Positions 39,885 through 48,484 of a stretch of 60,797 nt of DNA are shown here, piece after piece (positions within the stretch are counted from its first letter, which is position 1; each line of letters begins with the position of its first letter). The DNA is from Antarcticirhabdus aurantiaca (GTDB taxonomy: Bacteria; Pseudomonadota; Alphaproteobacteria; Rhizobiales; Rhizobiaceae). Location: contig NZ_VTOM01000032.1 in NCBI RefSeq assembly GCF_009765365.1, positions 1 to 60,797 of the forward strand, given 5' to 3'. The position numbers and the translations under genes were made by a program. The notes under the pieces were generated by a model, which saw only the letters and a list, made by a program, of their open reading frames with translations, made no database searches and was not told where the DNA came from.

Positions 39885-40800
39885 GGCTCTCCCCCACCGG
39901 TGCCGATCTGATGAGCGCCGTTAGGGAGCGCTGGACGGCAAAGATGCCCTGATCGAGCAATACGTCGTTGAAGTCGTCGCCGAGCCTCTCGGGCATGACG
40001 TAGGGCTGGCCCGCCTGGCGCGCGCAGTGCTCGCCGGTGCCGAGGCCGTCGAACTGCTCCATCGGCTTGTCGTGGTCGGCGGCGATGAAGCAGCGGCCGC
40101 GGATGGTGCGCGCGAGGACCGGCAGATTGTAGGCCGAGAAGCCAATGATGACGGTGTCGCTGCGGCCGAGCCCGCGGAGAGCCGCGCGCAGGGACATGCC
40201 CGTCGCCAGCCCCTCGCAGAGCCAGGTGTCCGTGCCCTTGGACAGGCGATGGCAGGCGCCGCCCATTTCCCCGCCGGCAAGGAAGCGCTTCTCCCCGCCT
40301 TCCCAGATGAGCTGCGCGCTGGTGATGCGCTCGCCGATGCGCGCTGGCACGACCAGGGCCGATCGCGCACCATCGGGCACGATGTAGCGGCCGGCGATTT
40401 CGCGCACCGCGTCGGCGGCGATGACGAACCCGCGCTCGCTCGCGAACCCCTTGGCGGCGAGGTAGCCGTGCGGGGCGAGTCGGGCGCGGCGCACGAGCTC
40501 CTGCGCGATACCGGCGGCCTCGGCGGTCCGCCGCTGCCGATCACGGGCATCCCGAACTCTCCGCTCGACAAAGCGGCGCTTCACCTCCGGGTCTAGCGCA
40601 CCCAGGCGAACGGTCGCGTTCTCCCCGGTCTGCATGTTTCTCGCCGTAACCCGATCGCCGTCGATCATCACACGGCCATCGTTCTTGCCGTTGCGGCCAG
40701 TGAGAGTATCGGCATAAAGCCACCGACCTTCCCGATTGTCTCGAGGGACAGTGATCCCTACGACAGCGCAGGCTTCGGAGACGGCTTCCTGGATGTCCAT
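39874..40800 (-). CDS. Toprim-domain DNA primase
   Basis: 308 aa from ATG 40800 (TGATG overlap with the upstream endonuclease). Residues ~165-275 form a Toprim domain: TWLCEGLATGMSLRAAL (catalytic Glu) and RGRCFIAADHDKPMEQFDGLGTGEHCARQAG (DxD). The N-terminal 60 residues include a small beta region (GRWLYADTLTGRNGKNDGRVMIDGDRVTARN). Synthesises primers for phage replication together with the helicase at 41647. It is bracketed on both sides by homing endonucleases. Confidence 0.85.
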   Translation of the reverse strand: MDIQEAVSEACAVVGITVPRDNREGRWLYADTLTGRNGKNDGRVMIDGDRVTARNMQTGENATVRLGALDPEVKRRFVERRVRDARDRQRRTAEAAGIAQELVRRARLAPHGYLAAKGFASERGFVIAADAVREIAGRYIVPDGARSALVVPARIGERITSAQLIWEGGEKRFLAGGEMGGACHRLSKGTDTWLCEGLATGMSLRAALRGLGRSDTVIIGFSAYNLPVLARTIRGRCFIAADHDKPMEQFDGLGTGEHCARQAGQPYVMPERLGDDFNDVLLDQGIFAVQRSLTALIRSAPVGESHAA

Positions 40801-41456
40801 CACAGCCACCCCCAGCTGCGGTTGCGGATGATGTCACTGACCGCTGCTTGGCTGACACCATAGCGTTCGCTGATTTCTCGCTGAGACTGGCCGCCCGATG
40901 CGGCAGCCTTTCGGATCTCAAGAACGTCGGCTTCAGTCAGCTTGGCCTGGAGGTGTCGCTCTCCTCGATTATCGGTGCCGTGAATCAGCTTATCGGCAAA
41001 GTTGCCGGCCCTCGTCTTCCATGAAAGATGGCCGGGATTGACGCAGCCGAGGTGCCCTTTGCCGCAGGAATGAGCCGCGTCCATCCCGTCGCTCGGAGCC
41101 GATCCATGCGCCATCTCGCAAACGACGCGGTGAGCGTACTTGGATTTACCGTCGATGAAGACGCGCCCATAGCCGTTTCCAGCATCGGCGAAAGGCCAGC
41201 TCAGGCAGGCCTCATGCTTGCAAGTCAGGGCAGTCTCAATCAGCCAGCGCAACGGCACGCCCGGTGAAGCGTGACCAGCAAGCGCGTCACCATGGCGCTT
41301 CATGCGCTTATAGTGCGCGTCGCATAGCTGACGTGCCTTGACCTTTCGACTGCAGCCCGAAACCGAACAGCCTTGGCTGCCGCCTTCCTGGTAGCTGGGC
41401 GGCGGCACGATGCCGACCTCGGCGCAGGCCCTGTCGATCGCATCGTGCGGGGTCAT
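40800..41456 (-). CDS. HNH homing endonuclease fused to a primase-like N-terminus
   Basis: 218 aa from ATG 41456, which overlaps the upstream stop. Residues 1-26 (MTPHDAIDRACAEVGIVPPPSYQEGG) resemble the primase N-terminus (MDIQEAVSEACAVVGITVPRDNREGR), then the endonuclease starts: CSVSGCSRKVKARQLCDAHYKRMKRHG, HNH core AAHSCGKGHLGCVNPGHLSWKTRAGNFADKLIHGT, and HTH SQREISERYGVSQAAVSDIIRNRSW. Reads as an endonuclease that entered a primase gene after codon ~26 and kept the primase start, while the primase has a second start downstream. Confidence 0.85.
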   Translation of the reverse strand: MTPHDAIDRACAEVGIVPPPSYQEGGSQGCSVSGCSRKVKARQLCDAHYKRMKRHGDALAGHASPGVPLRWLIETALTCKHEACLSWPFADAGNGYGRVFIDGKSKYAHRVVCEMAHGSAPSDGMDAAHSCGKGHLGCVNPGHLSWKTRAGNFADKLIHGTDNRGERHLQAKLTEADVLEIRKAAASGGQSQREISERYGVSQAAVSDIIRNRSWGWL

Positions 41457-41650
41457 CGGCCGGCCTCCGCAGCGAAGCGCTTCTCCATGTCCTGCAAGGC
41501 GCCGGTGAGGAAGGCAGCGACGCCGGGGTTGCTCGGCTCGCCGTCGACGAAGCTGTCGCGCAGCATCTCCAGGCGGCGGTGCGCCGTGTCGAAGTCGGAC
41601 GATCGGCGGATGCTGCGGGGCACGTCGGGACTGTTCGGCGCGGCGCTCAT
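41453..41650 (-). CDS. Small hypothetical protein between helicase and primase module
   Basis: 65 aa from ATG 41650: MSAAPNSPDVPRSIRRSSDFDTAHRRLEMLRDSFVDGEPSNPGVAAFLTGALQDMEKRFAAEAGR. Helical. Overlaps helicase stop and the next start, so part of the replication operon. No family recognised. Confidence 0.65.
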   Translation of the reverse strand: MSAAPNSPDVPRSIRRSSDFDTAHRRLEMLRDSFVDGEPSNPGVAAFLTGALQDMEKRFAAEAGR

Positions 41651-43245
41651 GCGGCCCTCCTGGATCCATGTTTGCGGAAGCGTTTGACCTCGCGGTCGAT
41701 CAGGGCCCACTCGTCGGCGCGCACGCCCGACGGATCGCAGGGCGCCTCGTAGAGGCCGCGAGGAAGCTTGTTGTTCGGGTAGATGTCCGACCAGATGCCC
41801 ATCGCCCATTTGCGCGCGTGCTCGGCGCCGCGGCGGGTCTTGGTCGAGGTGAAGGCCAGGGCCGCAGTCCACATGCGCTGCGGATCGGCGAGGCAGTCGG
41901 CGCGCAGGCCGGCGCGCGGCGCGAATCCATGCCGGGTGGTGACGTCGAGGTCGATCAGCTCGCCCTGGACGATCTGGATCTCGCCGCGGCGGGGCTTCTC
42001 CCAACCGCAGGCCGGGCAGGCCTCGGCCTTCGCCTCCATCTGCATGCCGCACTCGCGGCAGAAGAGTGTCGTCTTCGGCCGCTCCTTCGGCTCGCGAACC
42101 ACGCTGTCCTGCTTGGAGGCCTTGGACAGGCTGTCGACGCCGTACTCAAACAGCCAGGCGGTGTCCTCTTCGAAGGTCAGGCAGTTGCCGGAGTGGTCGA
42201 GCCACAGCGCGAACTCCTTGCCCGTCTCCTTCGAGGTGCGCATCGCGCGGCCCATCTCCTGGATGTGCGAGGAGAAGGACTTGCGGTAGGGCCGGCAGGA
42301 GATCCCGCAGAGGATGTCGGGGACGTCGAACCCCTTCGTCAGGACGGCGCAGCTAATCAGCCCGTGGATCGCGCTGTCGGCCTTCCGGAACTCGGCGATC
42401 TTCCGGTTTCGGTCCTCGTCGTCGCCGTCGAGGTAGCTGATCTGCTGGAAGTTGAAGCCGGCGGCGGCGAACTGGCGGCGGAGCTCGTCGCCGTGCTTCA
42501 CCGATGGCGAAAACACGATCGTCTTCACCGGGCCGCCGAAAGCGATGCGCGTCTGCTCGATCCACGTCTCGACGACGTTGCCGATGATGGTGATGCCGCG
42601 GGCGCCGGCGTCCTCCTCGGCATACTCGCCCTTTCGGATCCGAGCGTCCTTCATGTCGGGCGTGACGCACGCCTTGATGCGGAGCGGCGCGAGGAAGCCT
42701 TCGGCCAAGAGCTTGTTGACGGTGGTCGAGTTGACCAGGCCATCCCACTGCGAATCCATGCCGGCGGTGAAAGGCGTCGCGGACAAGCCGATCACCCGGG
42801 CGCCGGCGGCTTTCGCGATCAGGTCGAGCGCGCCCTTGTAGACAGCGTGGCACTCGTCCCAGACGATCAGGTCCGGCAAGAGGTGCGCGCCGATGCCCTT
42901 CAGCCGGTTGCCGAGCGTCTGCACGCTGACGATTTGGACGAGCTTCTTTGGATCGGTGAGCGGGTGGTTGGCTTGAATGACGCCGTGCTCGATGCCGTGG
43001 CTGTCGAAGCGCCGGCTGGTCTGATCAACGAGCGTCACCCGATCGACGATGAACCAGACGCGCTTGCCCTTGCGCAGACACTCCTGCACCAGGACCATCG
43101 CCATTTCTGTCTTGCCGCTGCCCGTCGGGGAGGCCAGAAGCTGGCGTCGGAGTCTCTTCGAAGCGCCTTCTCGCAGGCTGCCGATGGCCTCCTTCTGGTA
43201 GGGGCGCAGGATGTCGAAGATGGAAGCGGGCGCCGCGTCGCTCAT
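41647..43245 (-). CDS. SF2 DEAD/DEAH-type helicase
   Basis: 532 aa from ATG 43245. Motif I ASPTGSGKTEMAM at ~42, motif II VWDECHAV at ~130, motif III LSATPF, motif VI QEMGRAMRTS, all of superfamily 2. A four-cysteine zinc ribbon follows the helicase core (CRECGMQMEAKAEACPACGW). The C-terminal 110 residues (GLRADCLADPQRMWTAALAFTSTKTRRGAEHARKWAMGIWSDIYPNNKLPRG) resemble the tail region of phage replicative SF2 helicases. Probably unwinds the origin with the Toprim primase. Confidence 0.92.
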   Translation of the reverse strand: MSDAAPASIFDILRPYQKEAIGSLREGASKRLRRQLLASPTGSGKTEMAMVLVQECLRKGKRVWFIVDRVTLVDQTSRRFDSHGIEHGVIQANHPLTDPKKLVQIVSVQTLGNRLKGIGAHLLPDLIVWDECHAVYKGALDLIAKAAGARVIGLSATPFTAGMDSQWDGLVNSTTVNKLLAEGFLAPLRIKACVTPDMKDARIRKGEYAEEDAGARGITIIGNVVETWIEQTRIAFGGPVKTIVFSPSVKHGDELRRQFAAAGFNFQQISYLDGDDEDRNRKIAEFRKADSAIHGLISCAVLTKGFDVPDILCGISCRPYRKSFSSHIQEMGRAMRTSKETGKEFALWLDHSGNCLTFEEDTAWLFEYGVDSLSKASKQDSVVREPKERPKTTLFCRECGMQMEAKAEACPACGWEKPRRGEIQIVQGELIDLDVTTRHGFAPRAGLRADCLADPQRMWTAALAFTSTKTRRGAEHARKWAMGIWSDIYPNNKLPRGLYEAPCDPSGVRADEWALIDREVKRFRKHGSRRAA

Positions 43246-43595
43246 GCGGCCCCCGCCTGCGGCGCTTCGTCGATGATCTGGCCGCACCGGGTGATGAACC
43301 AGGACCAGTCCAGATCAGACACGCCGCGCAGGCGGTGGCGAATCAGGATGTCGGCGAATTGCTCCGCCCACTCCCTTGGCGCCTTGCCGTCGAACTGGAT
43401 GATGCCGGCGCGCTCGTCGAACTCGGCGTTCTCGTCCTCCAGGAAGCGAACGATCGCCTCGTGGTGCTTGGCGATGAAGTCGGCGCCCCCCGCCGGGAGC
43501 TTCCGGCTGTTGACGATGCGCAGGTTGCCGTTCTCCAGAACGACGTTGGCGCCGCGCTCTCGCACGCGGGCGACGAGATCGGCGACCGAGGCCAT
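43242..43595 (-). CDS. Small replication-region protein
   Basis: 117 aa from ATG 43595: MASVADLVARVRERGANVVLENGNLRIVNSRKLPAGGADFIAKHHEAIVRFLEDENAEFDERAGIIQFDGKAPREWAEQFADILI. The first 50 residues are like the TubC N-terminal docking-like/'KLP' segments found in phage replication proteins. Overlaps both neighbours. Role unknown. Confidence 0.65.
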   Translation of the reverse strand: MASVADLVARVRERGANVVLENGNLRIVNSRKLPAGGADFIAKHHEAIVRFLEDENAEFDERAGIIQFDGKAPREWAEQFADILIRHRLRGVSDLDWSWFITRCGQIIDEAPQAGAA

Positions 43596-44611
43596 CAGGC
43601 AGCCGCCCCGTTGATGATGGAGCCAGTCTTGGCGTCGATCACGACGTCGCCGCCGGTCCAGCCGCGCTTGCGCAGCTCGCCCATGGCCCAATCGAGGCTG
43701 CGCTTGTAGCTGACCTTGTCGGCGCTCTCCTTCTCGACCTGGATGCGCAGGACGCGGATCTGCTCGTCCTTACCCTCGATCACCTTGTCGACGCCGCCCT
43801 GCTCGAACTGGACGCGCATGGGTTCAAGGCGCGCAAGTCTGGCGTCCCGCTCGGCGACATCGGCCTCGAAGGCGGCCGCCGCCTCGCGCAGTTCGGCCAC
43901 CTCGGCTTCAAGCTCGGCGATGCGATCCTCCGGCGCCGGTGCGACGGCAGGGGCAGGCTTGCGCCCCTCAATCGCGGCCTTCCGGTAAGACTCGGCTTCC
44001 TGGATCGACGCCGGCAGCTTGGCGGCTACCTCGTCGCGCTCGCGATCGTGCTCGGCCTGCTGCGCGGCGCGCGCCTCGCGCTTGGCCGCCTTGTCTTCGG
44101 CCGGCACGCCGATCTTGGCTGTGTCCTGCTGGTAGGTCGTGCCGCCGCGTGTGACGGTGCGCTTGGCGTCTATCTGTCCTCCGATGACAGATGGGCGAAG
44201 CGAGCTGACAAGGTTGTGGCCCACGCCGGCACGGCGCGCGATCTCGCGGTCAGACCACGCCGACCACTCCGGATCCTTCAGCAGGATCAGGACTGCCTTG
44301 CGCTTGTCGTCGTTCGTCCGGCGCAGGCCATGTGACGCGTTAGCGCCGACACTGAACAGGATGGCGTCGCGGGTCGTACCCTGCCGGACGTCGGCCTCGA
44401 TTTCGACCGCACCGGCATGGCGATAGGCGTGGAAGCGGTGGAAGCCGTCGGCGAGCCGGTAGACCGTGCCGTCGAAGAACAGGACCACAGGCGGGAAGTC
44501 GGCGCCGTCGCGGATCGCAGCCGCATATTCGGCGACCACCTGCTCATCGAGGCCGACGCGGGACTGCGTGCCGCCGTCGATGCTGATGTCGGAGAGAGCG
44601 ACGGTCGTCAT
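43595..44611 (-). CDS. ParB/Srx-domain protein with HTH
   Basis: 338 aa from ATG 44611. ParB N-terminal domain: VALSDISIDGGTQSRVGLDEQVVAEYAAAIRDGADFPPVVLFFDGTVYRLADGFHRFHAYRHAG (GDGxHR box here ADGFHRF). HTH follows: WSAWSDREIARRAGVGHNLVSSLRP. The C-terminal part is a coiled coil (RIAELEAEVAELREAAAAFEADVAERDARL). Phage ParB-like proteins may act as regulators or CTP-dependent DNA clamps. A 21-bp near-palindrome lies inside the gene at 44172-44192. Confidence 0.85.
   Translation of the reverse strand: MTTVALSDISIDGGTQSRVGLDEQVVAEYAAAIRDGADFPPVVLFFDGTVYRLADGFHRFHAYRHAGAVEIEADVRQGTTRDAILFSVGANASHGLRRTNDDKRKAVLILLKDPEWSAWSDREIARRAGVGHNLVSSLRPSVIGGQIDAKRTVTRGGTTYQQDTAKIGVPAEDKAAKREARAAQQAEHDRERDEVAAKLPASIQEAESYRKAAIEGRKPAPAVAPAPEDRIAELEAEVAELREAAAAFEADVAERDARLARLEPMRVQFEQGGVDKVIEGKDEQIRVLRIQVEKESADKVSYKRSLDWAMGELRKRGWTGGDVVIDAKTGSIINGAAA
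44172..44192. promoter_or_regulatory. 21-bp near-palindrome inside ParB-like gene
   Basis: ATCTGTCCTC-C-GATGACAGAT; arms match at 9 of 10 positions. The reverse complement equals 51397-51417 except for the central base. Candidate binding site, perhaps of the ParB-like protein itself. Confidence 0.45.
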
Positions 44612-45003
44612 GCTGCCTGCCTCGTGGGGATCTGCCAGGCCGCGAGTGCGGCCATCACGTCGTCGATCGTTCGGCAAAGGGCCCAGGGGACGCCATTGGC
44701 GTCACACCAGTCGCGAAGATCGATCTGCTCCGGCGACAGGGCGCCGCCGACGAGGCGCTTGACCTCAATGAAGAAGAGCCGCCCGGTCGGTCCGACGATC
44801 TCGATGTCCGGCCAGCCAGGCTGCGTGCCCTGACGCTTGAGCTTGGCGCCCTCCTTCTCCGAGCGCTTGCCGCCATTGGGACTGTGGTGGACGCGATAGG
44901 AGGACGGCAGGACAAGGACGAGAAAGTCGTAGATCGCCAGATGGGAGACGATCTCGCGGGCCTCGCGAGCGGCCTGGATGAGGCGCTTGCCGGCTGCGGT
45001 CAT
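44608..45003 (-). CDS. VRR-NUC domain nuclease
   Basis: 131 aa. Core GTQPGWPDIEIVGPTGRLFFIEVKRLVGGALSPEQIDLRDWCDANGVPWALCRTIDDVMAAL carries the PD-(D/E)xK catalytic set: G-x-P-D, then E-V-K. VRR-NUC proteins are Holliday-junction or flap nucleases in phage replication modules. It resolves recombination intermediates or processes replication forks. Overlaps both neighbours by 4 bases. Confidence 0.88.
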   Translation of the reverse strand: MTAAGKRLIQAAREAREIVSHLAIYDFLVLVLPSSYRVHHSPNGGKRSEKEGAKLKRQGTQPGWPDIEIVGPTGRLFFIEVKRLVGGALSPEQIDLRDWCDANGVPWALCRTIDDVMAALAAWQIPTRQAA

Positions 45004-46244
45004 GCGGCGCCCCCGAACAGCCCGAACGCTTCCTCCTGCGGTTTCATCGCAGCGCGGCGACGACGGCGCTCATCCGGTCCGGCCATTGCCAGTTCCATCC
45101 GGCGGCGGATGTCGGCGGCGTATTCCTCCTCGCGCTCGATCAGGAGGGCGCGGCGGCCCTCGCGCCAGGCAGCCTCGCCCGTAGTGCCGGTGCCGCCGAA
45201 TGGGTCGAGCACCAGCCCGCCCTTCGGCGTCACGAGGCGAACGAGATACTGCATGAGATCAACCGGCTTTACGGTCGGGTGCTTGGAGCCGATCCGGTCG
45301 TCGGCGTCGGCCTTGGCCGTGTAGAAGAACCGTGCGGCCGATCCGCCGGAGTCGCGTGGCAACACGGTGGGCCGCGGGCCGTAGTCGCCATAGACGGCAG
45401 TTCCGACCTTGGGGTCGAAGCTGTCGTTCACCTCACGCTGCTGCCCCGGTGCCTCCGGGAAGGCCGCGAGCACCTCGTCGCTGCCGTCGTGGATGAGGTT
45501 CGCGGGCCAGCGGCCGGCCGGATCACCACCACGCACGCCGGGCTTCATCGCGAAGTTGGTGCCGCCCTCGTCTTGGTACCGACGATCGGCGCTCGCTTCG
45601 CCCTCGCGATAGTGCGACCAGAGTTTCGAAGCGCCTGCGCGCAAATCGTCGTCAGTGGTGACGCGGCATCCATCGATCTCTACTGCACCGGTGCCCCACC
45701 GCAGGATGTTGGCCGTGCCGGTCGGCTCGCTGAACGGCTTCTGCCCCATGTAGATGGGCTCGACCGCTGGCTTAAGCGCCTGGCCGCCGTAGCGCTGCCC
45801 TTCGTAACCCTCGGCCTGGATGCGCGTCGCCTTCGGAAATCCTGAACCGAACACCCAGGCGATAAGCGGATGCGTGATGAAGCCGGCATCCTCGATCGCC
45901 ACCGACATGCGGCCGAAGCCACGTGTGGAGGCGAATGCGAGAATGTAACCGCCTGGCTTGAGGACGCGCAGGACCTCGGCCCAGGTCTCCGGGCGGAAGG
46001 CGATGTCGCCGCCATCCCAGACCTTCCCCATGAAGCCGCGGGCAGTGCGATTGTGCGGGCCGCTCTTTGACGCGGTGGATTCCGTCCGCCCCGTCTTTGC
46101 GAAACGCTTGGTGATGGAGTGAAGGTGGTAGGGCGGATCGGTGACGACGGCGTCGATGGTGTTCTCGGGCAGCGAGCGGAGCACGTCGAGGCAGTCGCCG
46201 ACGTGGAGCATTACGCGCCCGCCGAGAAGGCTCTCCGACATCAC
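45000..46244 (-). CDS. DNA methyltransferase, beta class (N6-adenine/N4-cytosine)
   Basis: 414 aa. Motif IV VVTDPPYHLHS at ~33-43 precedes motif I VLDPFGGTGTT at ~355, with a long target-recognition region between: order IV-TRD-I, beta class. Start is 46244 or the overlapping ATG at 46241. Modifies phage or host DNA; could block restriction or regulate genes. Target sequence cannot be inferred. Confidence 0.92.
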   Translation of the reverse strand: MMSESLLGGRVMLHVGDCLDVLRSLPENTIDAVVTDPPYHLHSITKRFAKTGRTESTASKSGPHNRTARGFMGKVWDGGDIAFRPETWAEVLRVLKPGGYILAFASTRGFGRMSVAIEDAGFITHPLIAWVFGSGFPKATRIQAEGYEGQRYGGQALKPAVEPIYMGQKPFSEPTGTANILRWGTGAVEIDGCRVTTDDDLRAGASKLWSHYREGEASADRRYQDEGGTNFAMKPGVRGGDPAGRWPANLIHDGSDEVLAAFPEAPGQQREVNDSFDPKVGTAVYGDYGPRPTVLPRDSGGSAARFFYTAKADADDRIGSKHPTVKPVDLMQYLVRLVTPKGGLVLDPFGGTGTTGEAAWREGRRALLIEREEEYAADIRRRMELAMAGPDERRRRRAAMKPQEEAFGLFGGAA

Positions 46245-46660
46245 GCCGCCACCGCCAGGACGCGCGGCGCCTCTTCGATGTGCGAGCGATAGGCGCGCAG
46301 GGTCGCCGCCAGGATCGCGGCCGCCTCATCGTGGCCTGTGGCGTCGTACCATCGATGCCGGCCCCGAACGGCCGCAGCGAAGCGATTGCCCTCTCGGCGC
46401 ACCCAACGGTCGGCGCCGGGGCAGAGGTGCTCGCGCAACTGCGCCGCGGCGGCCGGGTGGCCAACCAGCCCGTAGGCATGCTGGCGCCAGCGCTCAGCCT
46501 CTTCCTCGGCGACGATGTGCAGGTGCAGCGGCAGATCCGGATCGGGATCGTGGTCGGCAAAGCCGGGCTGCCCGGCGAGCCACTCGAGGATCAGCGTGTC
46601 GAGGCCGAGGTTCGGGCCGGCCGCGCAGTTGACGAGGCGATGGATGAGGAACTCGATCAC
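46241..46660 (-). CDS. Hypothetical protein of replication operon
   Basis: 139 aa: MIEFLIHRLVNCAAGPNLGLDTLILEWLAGQPGFADHDPDPDLPLHLHIVAEEEAERWRQHAYGLVGHPAAAAQLREHLCPGADRW... Helical, with an acidic motif PDPDLPLHLHIV. No family recognised. ATGA overlaps at both ends. Confidence 0.65.
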   Translation of the reverse strand: MIEFLIHRLVNCAAGPNLGLDTLILEWLAGQPGFADHDPDPDLPLHLHIVAEEEAERWRQHAYGLVGHPAAAAQLREHLCPGADRWVRREGNRFAAAVRGRHRWYDATGHDEAAAILAATLRAYRSHIEEAPRVLAVAA

Positions 46661-47115
46661 GCGGCCGCCTCCGCCTGATGAGCAAGGCGACGAGCCACGG
46701 CAGAGATCGACGGGCGCGGACCAGCTTGTGGAGCCTGCGCGTAGTAGGCCAGCGCGGCCGCGGCGGATCCGACGTCGATCACGGCGTGGCCGACGCCGTA
46801 TTCCGTGTCGATGACGAGGCCGAAGTCGGCGATCCGATTGCGCAGCCGGTGCATGACGACGCTGAGCTGAGAATAGTCCCGCTCGTGGGCGTAGACCGCC
46901 GTCTCGTTGGGGCCGGCCTCGCGGGACATGGCAGCGATGAGGTCGGCGCGCAGCACGCGGTTAGGACGCGCATCCAGCAAGGCTCGGAGGACGCGGGCCT
47001 CCTGCGGTCGGATGCCGATCCGCTTCTCGCCGCGCGACAGGGTGCGCCCGGCTTCATCGATCATGACCTTGCTGGCCGAAACGCGATGGCCACAGGTCGG
47101 GCAGCAGGCCGTCAT
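46657..47115 (-). CDS. OmpR-like winged-helix regulator with zinc ribbon
   Basis: 152 aa. N-terminal CCPTCGH (half zinc ribbon), then RIGIRPQEARVLRALLDARPNRVLRADLIAAM...SQLSVVMHRLRNRIADFGLVIDTEYGVGHAVI, the Trans_reg_C winged helix including the recognition helix VVMHRLRNRI and wing TEYGVGHAV. No receiver domain. Probable phage transcription regulator; proteins of this kind are common in Hyphomicrobiales prophages. Confidence 0.78.
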   Translation of the reverse strand: MTACCPTCGHRVSASKVMIDEAGRTLSRGEKRIGIRPQEARVLRALLDARPNRVLRADLIAAMSREAGPNETAVYAHERDYSQLSVVMHRLRNRIADFGLVIDTEYGVGHAVIDVGSAAAALAYYAQAPQAGPRPSISAVARRLAHQAEAAA

Positions 47116-47324
47116 GCCTTGCCTCCACGATAGCGATTGGGGGAGTTGAAGCCGTGGACTGCGCCGGCTTCGGACGCTTCACGCGTAGGTCTGGGGGATG
47201 AGGTGCGGGCCTGCTTGCCCTCGACGGCGCGGCGCGCGCGGCGGTCTATCAGCTCTTCAACGAGCTTCGGGCAGGCCATGCCGATCGGATGCAGGCCGGT
47301 GTCGTTGTCGGGGAAGCGCTTCAC
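47112..47324 (-). CDS. Small hypothetical protein, GTG start
   Basis: 70 aa. GTG 47324 overlaps the upstream stop (GTGA). [47 protein letters not shown]... contains a short helix and a disordered tail. No family recognised. Confidence 0.55.
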   Translation of the reverse strand: MKRFPDNDTGLHPIGMACPKLVEELIDRRARRAVEGKQARTSSPRPTREASEAGAVHGFNSPNRYRGGKA

Positions 47325-47581
47325 GACCGCCTCTCCGCGATGACATCGACGCAGAGGTCGACGCACTCGTTGCAGATGAAGGCCTTTGGGCCTGCGATCA
47401 GATGAGGAACCTCATGCTGGCTTTTGCCGCAGAAGCTGCAGTAGAGCGTCTCGACGGCTGGCTTGCCCCAGAGCACGCGCTCGATCTTCTCCAGCCGGGA
47501 GAAGATGCCTTGCAGCTCGGCCTTGGGATCAGCCGAAGTGGCGATCGACACCATGGGAGGGATGTGGGCGGGGTAGCTCAC
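47321..47581 (-). CDS. Stand-alone ClpX-type zinc finger protein
   Basis: 86 aa. Residues 44-80 read [36 protein letters not shown], the four-cysteine zinc-binding domain normally at the N-terminus of ClpX (CSFCGK...I.GP...ICDECV.LC). No AAA+ domain follows. The domain dimerises and binds adaptors and substrates in ClpX, so this protein could divert or dock to host ClpX; that is inference. Confidence 0.88.
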   Translation of the reverse strand: MSYPAHIPPMVSIATSADPKAELQGIFSRLEKIERVLWGKPAVETLYCSFCGKSQHEVPHLIAGPKAFICNECVDLCVDVIAERRS

Positions 47582-48096
47582 TGGCGCTCGCCCCCGGTCA
47601 TGCGGACGATCTGACCGCTGGCCCCACCTTCGGCGTTGATGCGCGCCTGGATCCTCCGAAGCTGCGCGATTTCCTCTTCGATTTTCGCGTTGGCCCGGCT
47701 CGCCTCCTCCGCATCAAAGCGGCCGTCGGAGAGCGCCTCGCCCATCACGCCGTAGAGCTCGCCGCGAACCTGCCCGAGCCGGCAGAGCTTCGTTTCCCAA
47801 GGAACCGAGGAGACATCGGCCGAGAGCATCGGCACGAGCTCGTAGTTCTGCGCCCTCGCCATGGCGGTGGTGATGACCGGCGCGCCTGCCTCCAGGTCGA
47901 GATCAAGCGCCACGTCGATCGGACAATGCGTCTTCTGCTGCTCAATGTTCGCCGAGCCGTAGCGAGACAGAGAAGTGGCATCGACGCGTGTGGCGTGCTG
48001 CACGCTATCGCCGCCACCGGCCAACGTGATGGAGCGGCGAACGGAAGCCTTCAGGGCCAACCTGTCGTCGCCGGTGCTTTTGCGGAGGTCGCTCAT
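47578..48096 (-). CDS. Phage regulatory protein CII-like
   Basis: 172 aa from ATG 48096. [75 protein letters not shown] fits the CII/CP76 phage regulator family (helix-turn-helix at [13 protein letters not shown]). C-terminal coiled coil ([26 protein letters not shown]). Position downstream of cro in the leftward operon matches the cII slot; may decide lysis or lysogeny. Confidence 0.78.
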   Translation of the reverse strand: MSDLRKSTGDDRLALKASVRRSITLAGGGDSVQHATRVDATSLSRYGSANIEQQKTHCPIDVALDLDLEAGAPVITTAMARAQNYELVPMLSADVSSVPWETKLCRLGQVRGELYGVMGEALSDGRFDAEEASRANAKIEEEIAQLRRIQARINAEGGASGQIVRMTGGERQ

Positions 48097-48191
48097 CGGA
48101 AGCCTGTGCAAGACGAGAGGGGGACGATTTCAGTGACAAGGCCGTGATCGCGCGCCATCTTCGGCGCATGGATCAGGCGGCAGGATCAGGT

Positions 48192-48229
48192 GCGGGCAGG
48201 ACGACGATGGGCGGAAGCGCCCTGCCCGC
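48192..48229 (-). terminator. Inverted repeat between small gene and CII-like gene
   Basis: GCGGGCAGG / CCTGCCCGC, perfect 9 bp around a 20-nt GC-rich loop, in a 200-bp gap (48097-48298) without genes. Could be an attenuator comparable to lambda tR1. No clear U-tract. Confidence 0.45.
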
Positions 48230-48298
48230 TTGCACTCGCCACAAGGGTCGGACGAGCGCAGGGTCCGCGCCGCGTGGGAGGACACGCGACGCGAATGG

Positions 48299-48484
48299 TC
48301 ATTGCTTCCAGGCGAGCGAGGCCATGGTCGCGAGGGTCTTGCCGAGGCCCTCGGCTTGAAACGGATTGAGGTCGACCGTGATGTCGCCGAGGCGCAGGCG
48401 GACGAGCTTCTGCCGGCCGACCGTCACAGGCGCCACCATCAGGCAGGTGTCATCGAGCGGGATAGACGGGTCGAGGCGGATCAT
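48299..48484 (-). CDS. Small early protein
   Basis: 61 aa: MIRLDPSIPLDDTCLMVAPVTVGRQKLVRLRLGDITVDLNPFQAEGLGKTLATMASLAWKQ. Compact beta-alpha protein in the early leftward operon, coupled to the Lar-like gene (ATGA). No family recognised. Confidence 0.65.
   Translation of the reverse strand: MIRLDPSIPLDDTCLMVAPVTVGRQKLVRLRLGDITVDLNPFQAEGLGKTLATMASLAWKQ

Noticed and set aside
41668-43614. 648-aa plus-strand frame opposite the helicase
   Set aside because: Antisense of a helicase with all motifs intact.
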